A DNA stretch of 64,000 nt, taken from positions 531,710 to 595,709 of the forward strand of contig NZ_PVTJ01000003.1 of assembly GCF_003002955.1 (NCBI RefSeq), read 5' to 3'. Position numbers and translations under genes: made by a program. The stretch comes from Glycomyces artemisiae. Lineage in GTDB: Bacteria > Actinomycetota > Actinomycetes > Mycobacteriales > Micromonosporaceae. How positions within the stretch are numbered: position 1 is the stretch's first letter; every line of letters begins with the position of its first letter. The notes beneath the pieces were generated by a model. It saw only the letters and a program-made list of their open reading frames with translations, was not told the DNA's origin and did no database searches. Shown piece by piece: positions 26,687 to 33,996 of this stretch.

Positions 26687-27949
26687 TTGTCGCGATCTCG
26701 CGACGCTTCCTCCAAGGACCCCACGGAGGCCCGCATACCCGGCGTCCCGGCGACAACTCGGCTCCTCAACGCCTTCCTCACTCCGACGCTCGCCAGCCGG
26801 CACACCCCCGACGACGTGTTCGACGGCCTCGTCTTCGAGGCCCGGGCGGCGTTCGGCGACGGCGAGGCCGACGACACCGCGATCGACGACTTCAGGGTGC
26901 TGCTCGGCGCGTTCGCGCGGGCGACGCAGTTCACGGCGCTCGGATGGCAGACCGCGCTCATGGACCTCCAAGTGCGCGTGGAGAACCGCATCCGCGTCCG
27001 GCGCCAGCACCGGCTGGAGCCCGCGATCGGCACCGTGGAGGTGCGGGCGCCGGTCTTCGTGGCGGCGCTGCCGCGCACCGCGACCGCGCTCGTGCGCGGC
27101 GTCCTCGCCAAGTCGCCCGCGCACCGCGCGCCGCTGCTGTGGGAGATGGCCTGCACCGAGACCGCGCAGCCCGAGGAGGTCCGGCACCGGCACTTCCGCC
27201 GCACGGCACGTCTGTACCGGTCGCTCGGACGGCTCGTCCCCAAGGCGCTCCACGCCACCGAACTGGACATGGCGGCCCCGGGCGACTGCGCGCACCTGCT
27301 GCCGCACGGCGGACACCACCTGCTCCGCGCCGACCTGCCCGAGTACCGGCAGTGGCTGGCGAACCGGGATTTCACGGCCGATTACGCGTTCCTGAAGCAG
27401 GCGCTCCAGGTGCTCCAGTACGGCCGCCCGCCCGCGCGATGGGTGATCGAGGCCCCCGCGAACCTGGGCAGGTTCGAGGCGATCCGGCGGATCTTCCCGG
27501 ACGCGGTGATCGTGTGGGTGCACCGGGATCCGATGACCGTGCTGGGCTCGCACTGCGGCCTGGTGGAGGCGTCGTGGGCGCTGCACCAGCGGCACTCGGA
27601 TCCGCGCGGGATCGGCCCGGCATGGCTCGCGATGGTGTCCAAGGCGATCGAGCGGTCGCGGCGGGCGTGGACGACGCTGCCCCGGGAGGCGATCGTGGAC
27701 GTGGCGTACGAGCGCCTGGCCGGGGACCCGGGGGCGTGGCTGCCGTGGCTGTACGAGCGGATCGGCTCCCGCTGGTCGGCGATCGACGAGGCGAACCTCG
27801 CCCGCGTCAGGGCCGAGCCGGCCGCCGGCCGCGCGCACGAGCACGAACTCGCCCGGTACGGGCTGGGCCCGGCCGAGGCGGAGACGGCCTTCGGCGACTA
27901 CCCGCGCCTGGTCGACCGCCTCGCCACGGCCCGCCACGTCCTGCGCTGA
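26687..27949 (+). CDS. sulfotransferase family protein
   Basis: A 420-residue protein matching the actinobacterial Sulfotransfer_3 group. It has an N-terminal helical extension and the start of the nucleotide-binding fold in APVFVAALPRTATALVRGVLA (the usual P-loop-like GxPRSGTT is altered to ALPRTATA). WVIEAPANLGRFEAIRRIFPDAVIVWVHRDP matches the family's 'K-P-H-L...P-D-A-k-i-V-h-R-D-P' PAPS 3'-phosphate-binding region. Family members transfer sulfate from PAPS to hydroxyls of small molecules or lipids. The TTG start at 26687 has AGGA six bases upstream; the true start is uncertain. It stands alone, with no obvious pathway partner. Confidence 0.8.
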   Translation: MSRSRDASSKDPTEARIPGVPATTRLLNAFLTPTLASRHTPDDVFDGLVFEARAAFGDGEADDTAIDDFRVLLGAFARATQFTALGWQTALMDLQVRVENRIRVRRQHRLEPAIGTVEVRAPVFVAALPRTATALVRGVLAKSPAHRAPLLWEMACTETAQPEEVRHRHFRRTARLYRSLGRLVPKALHATELDMAAPGDCAHLLPHGGHHLLRADLPEYRQWLANRDFTADYAFLKQALQVLQYGRPPARWVIEAPANLGRFEAIRRIFPDAVIVWVHRDPMTVLGSHCGLVEASWALHQRHSDPRGIGPAWLAMVSKAIERSRRAWTTLPREAIVDVAYERLAGDPGAWLPWLYERIGSRWSAIDEANLARVRAEPAAGRAHEHELARYGLGPAEAETAFGDYPRLVDRLATARHVLR

Positions 27950-28065
27950 CCGGTCACCGGCCTGCTCACTGCGGTCGGTTCAGGGGTTCCGCTCCGGTGC
28001 GGGCGCGAGGCCGAGGTGGTCACGCAGGGTGCCATATCGACCGCGACCGTCGGCGGCGGCCGGGG

Positions 28066-29388
28066 TCATGCGGCTTGCGGCCGCTTCGCCTCCTCATCGG
28101 TCCAGTTCGACTTGAACACGGCCCGTCGCAACGGGGGCAGGGCGCCGCAGACGCGCATGAAGCCGCGGGCGCCGCCCCGTGCCAGCCGTCCCGCGGTCGC
28201 CTGCCCGGCCCGTGACACCGAGACGTCTACGGCTGCAAAGCCGTAGCGCAGCATCTCCTGCTCGTAGCGGGCGATCGCGTCGTTGAGCGTCCGGACGCCG
28301 CCGGCCGCGGCGGTGATCGCTCGGCACAGGTTGGCCGCGTCCCGCATGGCCGTGTTCGCGCCGACGCCGCCGGTGGGCGGCATGCTGTGGATCGCGTCGC
28401 CTAGGAGGGTGACGTTGCCGCTCTGCCAGGGACGGGGTCTGGCGGCGGCGCGGAAGCCGAAGGCGTTGACGGTCTCGGGCTGCGTCTCGGCGAGGAGGCG
28501 CCGCAGCCGCGGGTCCCATCCTGCGGCCCGGCGAAGGACGAGTTCGCGCAGGTCGGCACCTGAGGCCTCGGTGTCGGCCGCCCCGGCGGGCAGTACGAAC
28601 GCCCACATCAGGTAGTCCTGCTGCTCCATCCCGGCGAACAGCGCATCGGGATCCAGTCCGGCTGCGATGACGTCGCCGGAGAGCAGGGCCCTGGCCTGCT
28701 CGGTGGTGCGGCGGCGCTTGAAGACCGCGGTGAACAGGAAGTCGCGCGGGGGCATGACGACGTTCAGGCCGCCGGTCAACCGGTCAGGCAGCCAGTCGCG
28801 GCCCTCCAATGGAAGTTTTCCGCCGATGCCCATGGCGCCCAGTGCAACGCGTTCGGCCCCGGGCAGGAGCTGCCGACGCACCCGCGAGTTCGCACCGTCG
28901 GCGCCGACCAGCAGGTCGAACTCGGCGCGGTGACCGTCGGCGAAATCGGCCCGGACCCGTTCGGAGGGGAGCCGCTCGAAACCGGTGAACTCGGCGCCGA
29001 AACGGACCCGCTCGCCCAGCCCGGCCAGCAGGAGGCGCCGCAGCGTGATGCGGCTGGCCGCGTGGTGGCCGCGCGCGGGGTCGGTGAGGCCGCCGCGGAA
29101 GATCTCGTCCTCGACCAGGCACATGGTCGCAAGACGCTCGTCGAGGAACCCGAATCCGCCGGTGCCGGGGTCGCCGGCGGTGGCCACGAACGCGTTCCAC
29201 AAGGGAGCCGGCAGGCACTCGTGCAGGGCCGCGCTGCCGTGGGGGTCGATGTGGAGCCGGTAGCCCTGCTCGCGGGCGGTGGGGTGTTCGTCGCGTTCGA
29301 AGACCGTGACGTCGATGCCCGCGCGGACCAGACCCTGCGCCAGGCACAGGCCGCCGATGCCGCCGCCGATGATGCCCACCGAGATCAC
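28066..29388 (-). CDS. FAD-dependent aromatic-type monooxygenase
   Basis: A 440-residue class A flavoprotein monooxygenase: GxGxxG at residues 8-13 (GIIGGGIGG), the DG motif LLVGADGANSRVR near 160-172 and the GD motif VTLLGDAIHSMPPTGGVGAN near 335-354. The fold hydroxylates phenolic or polyketide-like substrates with NAD(P)H. Its start overlaps the stop of the upstream TetR gene (ATGA at 29385-29388), so enzyme and regulator form one operon. This suggests control by an aromatic substrate or antibiotic, possibly as an inactivation enzyme. Confidence 0.88.
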   Translation of the reverse strand: MISVGIIGGGIGGLCLAQGLVRAGIDVTVFERDEHPTAREQGYRLHIDPHGSAALHECLPAPLWNAFVATAGDPGTGGFGFLDERLATMCLVEDEIFRGGLTDPARGHHAASRITLRRLLLAGLGERVRFGAEFTGFERLPSERVRADFADGHRAEFDLLVGADGANSRVRRQLLPGAERVALGAMGIGGKLPLEGRDWLPDRLTGGLNVVMPPRDFLFTAVFKRRRTTEQARALLSGDVIAAGLDPDALFAGMEQQDYLMWAFVLPAGAADTEASGADLRELVLRRAAGWDPRLRRLLAETQPETVNAFGFRAAARPRPWQSGNVTLLGDAIHSMPPTGGVGANTAMRDAANLCRAITAAAGGVRTLNDAIARYEQEMLRYGFAAVDVSVSRAGQATAGRLARGGARGFMRVCGALPPLRRAVFKSNWTDEEAKRPQAA

Positions 29389-29948
29389 GATTGAGGTCCT
29401 TCCGGGATGAGGAGGTCGAGGAGCTGTTCGAGGGCCGCGGCGGCGTCAGCGGGGTCGGAGTAGAACCGGGAACCCTTCACCACCGCGATGACCAGCGCAG
29501 CGGCTGAGCCGGATGCAAGGTTCGGATGCCAGCCGGGTTGGTCGAACAGCGCCGTCAGCGTTCTGCGCCACCGGTCGTCGCGCTCGGCGACGATCGCCCG
29601 GAGGGCCGTGTCGCGCTTGGCGCGAAGGTCGATCTCGCTCAACACGGTGAACAGGTTCGGCCGCTCGCGCATGAGGCGGACCATGAGCTCCAGATGTTCG
29701 CGCAGGCGCAGCTGCGGCTGGTCCAATGCCGGTTCGCCGGAGCGGAACTGCGCGACCGCGTGGTCGACCACGGCCGTGATCAGGTCCTGTTTCGTCGCGA
29801 AGTAGTGGTGGACGGTCGAGTGATCGATGCCCGCCGCGGTCGCCACGGCCCGCGTGCGCAGCCCCTCGAAGCCGCTCTCGGCTATCTGATCGAACGCGGC
29901 TTCCACCAGCAGTTGGCGCCGATCGACGCTGGTCTTGGCAGCGGCCAT
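29385..29948 (-). CDS. TetR-family regulator of the monooxygenase operon
   Basis: A 187-residue TetR protein with the helix-turn-helix at about residues 25-55 (TRAVATAAGIDHSTVHHYFATKQDLI). The ATG at 29948 has GGAG six bases upstream; the longer frame from 29990 starts inside the operator and lacks a site. A 14-bp palindrome 20 bases upstream is the likely autoregulatory site. The monooxygenase follows with an ATGA overlap. Confidence 0.87.
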   Translation of the reverse strand: MAAAKTSVDRRQLLVEAAFDQIAESGFEGLRTRAVATAAGIDHSTVHHYFATKQDLITAVVDHAVAQFRSGEPALDQPQLRLREHLELMVRLMRERPNLFTVLSEIDLRAKRDTALRAIVAERDDRWRRTLTALFDQPGWHPNLASGSAAALVIAVVKGSRFYSDPADAAAALEQLLDLLIPEGPQS

Positions 29949-29967
29949 GATGTCTCCAATTTGTTCA

Positions 29968-29981
29968 ACCAACCAGTTGGT
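29968..29981. promoter_or_regulatory. TetR operator
   Basis: ACCAACCAGTTGGT is an inverted repeat with 6-base arms around CA, just upstream of the TetR-monooxygenase operon. A -10-like TATGCT lies immediately upstream on the minus strand (29992-29987). Confidence 0.55.
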
Positions 29982-30046
29982 GGAGAGCATAGCACTCGAG
30001 ATCGTCGCTCAGAAGCCTGTACACATGGCAACCGGCGCTGCGATGC

Positions 30047-30081
30047 AGTACGGGGCCGACGCGGCGCGTCGACCCCGTACT
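30047..30081 (-). terminator. hairpin terminator
   Basis: AGTACGGGG (30047-30055) pairs with CCCCGTACT (30073-30081), and the stem continues inward with one mismatch. It follows the leftward secreted-protein gene. Confidence 0.6.
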
Positions 30082-30102
30082 CAGCCACTACCGCCCCGCG
30101 GT

Positions 30103-30621
30103 CTAAGGGACCGACGGCGATCCGGTGAGGTACCAGTAGTAGTCGCCGTTGCCGTCGCTGTTGATGTTGTAGACGATCCAGCCGTCGCCGGTCCAGCGGC
30201 CGCCGGTGCTGTAGTGGCGGAACGGCTGGAGGCAGGTGTCGGAGCTCTCGGTCAGGTTGTTGATCTCCCCGGTGAAGTCGCAGGAGTAGACCGGACCCTG
30301 GATCTGCTGATTGCGCTCTCTGTAGACCTCCGGCTGGAACTTGTCGAACCGGTCGCCGTAGAGCTCGACCGGCCCGCCGTCCCAGTAGACGGTGATCCAG
30401 GCGGCGTAGTAGTCGGCGCCGTTGTTCTCGATGCAGACGATGGCGTTGGCGGTGACGTCGGGCTTGCCGGGCAGGTCGAACGTCTTCTCGTTCGTGCCCC
30501 AGTCGGTGCATTCGGTGACGGACGCCTGTGCGGGCGAGCCGACCGCGAACACGATGCCGGCGGCGACCGCGAGGGTGGCGAGCACGGATGCCAGTCGTGA
30601 CCTGCGGAATGTCCATTTCAT
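30103..30621 (-). CDS. small secreted protein of unknown function
   Basis: A 172-residue protein with a signal peptide (MKWTFRRSRLAS..., cleavage after about residue 33, SPAQA). The mature part is beta-rich with many Tyr, Trp and Asn residues and four cysteines (CTDWG, VCIENN, SCDF, TCLQPF), suggesting two disulfides. I do not recognise a family. The ATG at 30621 has GGAGG about 10 bases upstream. It is followed by a terminator and lies just downstream of a SARP regulator transcribed in the same direction. Confidence 0.7.
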   Translation of the reverse strand: MKWTFRRSRLASVLATLAVAAGIVFAVGSPAQASVTECTDWGTNEKTFDLPGKPDVTANAIVCIENNGADYYAAWITVYWDGGPVELYGDRFDKFQPEVYRERNQQIQGPVYSCDFTGEINNLTESSDTCLQPFRHYSTGGRWTGDGWIVYNINSDGNGDYYWYLTGSPSVP

Positions 30622-30701
30622 GAGTGGAGGCCTCCTCAATCGGAACCATTGTGGAAGCAGTCTGGCACCCGGTCTTTAGCGGGCGATTAGTGAACGTTTG
30701 G

Positions 30702-31439
30702 TCACCCGGCCGCGCCGAGGAGCCGCTGGTGCTCGCCGCGGAGGGCGGCGCTCGGCTCGATGCCGAGTTCGTCGACCAGGCGCTTTCGCATGCGGTGGAA
30801 CACTTCCAGGCCTTCTGCGGTGCGGCCGCAGCCGTGGAGGGCGGCCATCAGCAGCTGCGCGAGGCGCTCGCGCAGGGGGTGTTCGGCGACCAGGACGAGC
30901 AGTTCGGAGACGACGTCCCGGTGGGCGTCGGCGCGCAGGTCCGAGGCGATGCGGTCCTCGGTCGCGGCGAGCCGCTCGTTCTCCAGCCCTTCGATGACGG
31001 CACCGGTGAGGCGGTGCCCCGAGACGTCGGCGAGCGCGGGCCCCTGCCACAGCGCCAGGCCCTCGCGGAGCAGGCCGCCGGCCTCCGCGGCCGCGCCGGA
31101 GCGAGCTCGGCCGACGAGATCCCGGAAGCGGTACAGGTCGACGCGCTCGGCGTCGCACGACAGGCGCCAGCCCTCGCCGACCGTCACGAGCTCGACGGCC
31201 GGGTCGGCCGCGATCAGCTTGCGCAGCTTGGTGACGTAGACGCGGATGGAGTTGCGCGCGGCCGCGGGCGGGGCCGCGGCCCAGAGCGCCGAGACCAGGC
31301 GTCCGGCCGGTACGACGTGGTCGAGGTCGAGCAGGAGCATTGCGAGGACGCAGCGCTGCTGCGGCGTGGTGGGGTCCTGTTTCCGTCCGTTATAGAGGAT
31401 TTCGACTGGTCCGAGGATCCGAAACTCTATTCCCGTCAC
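30702..31439 (-). CDS. SARP-type regulator (OmpR-like HTH plus BTAD)
   Basis: About 245 residues with only the two SARP domains: an OmpR/PhoB-like winged helix (about 5-95, FRILGPVEIL... ARNSIRVYVTKLRKLI) and a bacterial transcriptional activator domain (about 100-240). SARPs recruit RNA polymerase to heptamer direct repeats, often for secondary metabolism, but no biosynthetic cluster is near. The GTG at 31439 is chosen; a GTG at 31460 is possible. A GCCAAT-AAG-ATTGGC inverted repeat (31481-31495) precedes it. Confidence 0.82.
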   Translation of the reverse strand: MTGIEFRILGPVEILYNGRKQDPTTPQQRCVLAMLLLDLDHVVPAGRLVSALWAAAPPAAARNSIRVYVTKLRKLIAADPAVELVTVGEGWRLSCDAERVDLYRFRDLVGRARSGAAAEAGGLLREGLALWQGPALADVSGHRLTGAVIEGLENERLAATEDRIASDLRADAHRDVVSELLVLVAEHPLRERLAQLLMAALHGCGRTAEGLEVFHRMRKRLVDELGIEPSAALRGEHQRLLGAAG

Positions 31440-31480
31440 TTGGAGCCCGCCTTCCACTCGACCGCTGGAGTTCGTTGCGC

Positions 31481-31495
31481 GCCAATAAGATTGGC
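31481..31495. promoter_or_regulatory. inverted repeat upstream of the SARP gene
   Basis: GCCAAT-AAG-ATTGGC, a 15-bp palindrome in the 144-base gap upstream of the SARP gene. Role not established. Confidence 0.35.
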
Positions 31496-31583
31496 ACCGA
31501 CTGTACTCCCGAAATCGAGTCAGGACACGCAACGGACACTCCGCCGCAGCGCCGTCGGAGACGAGCGGCCCGGCCGCGTGGGA

Positions 31584-32186
31584 TCAGGCGGCGTACTCCG
31601 GGCGGCCGGCGGGCCGGTAGGTCAGGACGGCCACGCCTTTCGGGAACGATCGCGAGTCGATCAGGTCTAGGGCCAGGTCGGGACCGTCCTGGGGGAACAA
31701 CCGCAGGCCCTGGCCGACGACCACCGGGCAGACGAGCAGGGTGAGCTCGTCGACCAGGTCGTTGGCGAGCAGCCAGCGCACCAGCGTGCCGCTGCCGTGG
31801 ACCTGCAGCTCCCCGCCCGGCGCGGCTTTGAGGTCGCGCAGGGCGGACGCGAGGTCGCCGGACAGGAGCGTGGAGCCCGTCCATTGCGGATCGGTGAGCG
31901 TGGTCGAGGCGACGTACTTCGGCCGCGAGCGCAGCGCGTCGGCGATGGGGCTGGTGCCCGGCGCCTTCGCTCCCCAGTATCGCGCGAACAGCTCGTAGGT
32001 CCGCCGGCCGAACAAGAAGGCGTCGGCGCGCTGGTAGGTCTGGTCGACCAGTGCCATCGCCTGTTCGTCGAAGACCGTGCGGGCCCATCCGCCGCGTTCG
32101 AATCCGCCGCTGCGGTTCTCGTCGCGTCCGCCGTTGCCTTGGACGACGCCGTCGACGGTCACCTGGGTGAAGGTCATGAGTTTCAC
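31584..32186 (-). CDS. dihydrofolate-reductase-family (RibD_C) protein
   Basis: A 200-residue protein with the RibD_C fold: N-terminal KLMTFTQVTVDGVVQG, a FGRRTYELFARYW segment, VHGSGTLVRWLL and CPVVVGQGLRLFP. The GTG start at 32186 has GGAG nearby. This is the common actinobacterial stand-alone reductase of unknown substrate. It is divergent from an AraC regulator, 186 bases apart, which may control it. Confidence 0.85.
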   Translation of the reverse strand: MKLMTFTQVTVDGVVQGNGGRDENRSGGFERGGWARTVFDEQAMALVDQTYQRADAFLFGRRTYELFARYWGAKAPGTSPIADALRSRPKYVASTTLTDPQWTGSTLLSGDLASALRDLKAAPGGELQVHGSGTLVRWLLANDLVDELTLLVCPVVVGQGLRLFPQDGPDLALDLIDSRSFPKGVAVLTYRPAGRPEYAA

Positions 32187-32372
32187 GTTCGTTGCTCCTC
32201 GCTCATCGGACGCGGGCCGCGGCTGCGATGCGCGGACGCGTGCCCGATCGTTTCCGTGCCGTCGGGACGGTCCCGGGCCGGATAAGGACCAACCTAAGTC
32301 CGGCTCGGCGCCGCGGGCTTGTAAGAAACGTGCGTCGGCATTGAGCGGGGCTCGCGGCGGCATACTGGGACC

Positions 32373-33239
32373 ATGTCCCCCGTTCCGCTTCCTTCGGGGC
32401 TTGACTCCAGCGAACAGCAGTACCGCGAGTTCCCGCCCGATCCGGCACTGCGCGGCCTCGTCGCCCTCGCCTGGGTCCAGCAGGTCGGCGCCGGCGCGAC
32501 CCCGTACACCAGGCGGCGTGCGCCGCATGGCGCCGTCGAGATCGTCTGCGGCGCCGGTGCGGCGCCGCGGGTGATCGGGCCGCTCACGGTGCCCTTGATC
32601 GAGCGGCTCGAACCGGGCACGACCCTGGTCGGCGTCCGCCTCGCGCTCGGGGCGCTCCCGGCCTTCACGGGGCTCCGCGCCTCGGAGCTGACCGGGATCG
32701 CCTGCGACGCCGAGGAACTGTGGGGTCGCGCGCAGGCTGCGGCGCTCGCCGCCGCCGTCGACGAGGCGACCTCGCCGTCCGCGGCGCTCACCGCCCTCCA
32801 GGACCACGTCCGCGCGCTCGCCGCCGACGCCGCTCCTCTCGACCCGCTCGTGGCCGCGGCCGTGCGCGAGCTCATGCCCTGGCGTGCAAGTGACGTGGGC
32901 TCGGTCCAGCGGTCGCTGCACATCTCGGAGTCGCAACTGCGCCGCCGGTTCCACTCGGCCGTGGGCATCCCTCCGAAGCCGCTGCACCGGATGCTGCGAT
33001 TCCAGGGTTTCCTCGCCCTGGTCCAGCACGCGATCACCCAGGGCCGCGATCTGAACGGTGCGAACCTCAGCCTCATGGCCTGCCAGGTCGGCTACTCCGA
33101 TCAGGCCCACCTCACGCATGAGTGCGTGCGGTTCACCGGCGTCACCCCGCGCGTCCTGCTCGCCGACACGCACCGGGACTGCGTCGGGCACGACCACTCG
33201 CCGTCCTCTGCGCCGCTCCTGCTCGCGCGCACCAGATGA
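32373..33239 (+). CDS. AraC-family transcriptional regulator
   Basis: A 288-residue regulator. The N-terminal half (about 15-150) matches the DUF6597-like sensing domain (YREFPPDPALRGLVALAWVQQ, HGAVEIVCG). The C-terminal half (about 165-275) has two helix-turn-helix units, one with HISESQLRRRFHSAVGIPPKPLHRMLRFQ and one with GYSDQAHLTHECVRFTGVTPRVLL. The effector is unknown. Its location opposite the RibD-like reductase gene suggests that gene as a target. Confidence 0.87.
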   Translation: MSPVPLPSGLDSSEQQYREFPPDPALRGLVALAWVQQVGAGATPYTRRRAPHGAVEIVCGAGAAPRVIGPLTVPLIERLEPGTTLVGVRLALGALPAFTGLRASELTGIACDAEELWGRAQAAALAAAVDEATSPSAALTALQDHVRALAADAAPLDPLVAAAVRELMPWRASDVGSVQRSLHISESQLRRRFHSAVGIPPKPLHRMLRFQGFLALVQHAITQGRDLNGANLSLMACQVGYSDQAHLTHECVRFTGVTPRVLLADTHRDCVGHDHSPSSAPLLLARTR

Positions 33240-33265
33240 CGGCTCGGGTCGCTCCCCGCGGTTCG

Positions 33266-33901
33266 TCACGACTCCTTGAGAGCGACCGCGAGGTAGGCGT
33301 GAAGGGCCTGCTTGGCCTCCCGGGTCACGGTCGGCAGTTCACGCTCACTGGCGGCCATGATCATCGGGAGCAGGCCGCGGAACATGTGGATGGCGACGGC
33401 CGCGGTGAGGCGGCGCTCGTCGGCGGGCAGGTGCGGGGCGCGGTCGGCGAAGATCCCGTCGAGTCGCTGGAAGATGAGGTCCTGGGCGGGCCGTTTCGCT
33501 TGCGCCAGTTCGGGGGTGATGCCCGGGTCGGCGAGGAGGGTGTGGAAGCCGGGGTTGGCGCGGTCGAAGGCGATGATCGGGTCGAGGACCCGGTCGAGCA
33601 GGTCGGCGAGCGGGAGCGCGGCGCCGTCGACGACGAAGGCCGCGCCGTGGGCGGCGTCGAGGCGCGCGACGTAGCGGGCCATGAGGGCCTCGGCGATCTC
33701 CTGCTTGCCGCGGAAGAACTGGTAGAGGGTGCCGGGCGAGGCGCCGGCCGCGGCGGCGATGGCGTTCGTGCTCGCCTTCGCGTAGCCGTGGGTCGCGAAG
33801 ACCTCGGCGGCGGCGTCGAGGAGTTCGTGCATGCGCTTTTCACCGCGGGCCTGGCGTTTGCGCGCGGGCTTGGCGGTGTCGCTTGCTGTGTCGCCGGTCA
33901 T
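33266..33901 (-). CDS. TetR-family repressor of the adjacent MMPL exporter
   Basis: A 211-residue TetR protein: HTH at about 30-65 (STNAIAAAAGASPGTLYQFFRGKQEI), then a helical ligand domain with a conserved FHTLLADP region. The ATG at 33901 has GAGAGG five bases upstream. It is divergent from the MMPL gene. A TACGAGCA-GT-TGCTCGTA operator and a second similar site lie between them, so it should repress both directions. Confidence 0.88.
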   Translation of the reverse strand: MTGDTASDTAKPARKRQARGEKRMHELLDAAAEVFATHGYAKASTNAIAAAAGASPGTLYQFFRGKQEIAEALMARYVARLDAAHGAAFVVDGAALPLADLLDRVLDPIIAFDRANPGFHTLLADPGITPELAQAKRPAQDLIFQRLDGIFADRAPHLPADERRLTAAVAIHMFRGLLPMIMAASERELPTVTREAKQALHAYLAVALKES

Positions 33902-33917
33902 AGGCACCTCTCGGACT

Positions 33918-33967
33918 TGATATTACGAGCAGTTGCTCGTATTTTTATTTGCGAGCGCTCACTCGTA
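33918..33967. promoter_or_regulatory. TetR operators within the MMPL promoter
   Basis: A perfect 18-bp palindrome at 33924-33941 fills the spacer of a rightward promoter, TTGATA (33918-33923), 16 bases, TATTTT (33940-33945). A second related site, TGCGAGCGCTCACTCGTA, is at 33950-33967. Binding would block both -10 and elongation. Confidence 0.65.
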
Positions 33968-33996
33968 TTTGCAGTCTACGCCGGTCGGGAGACCCC

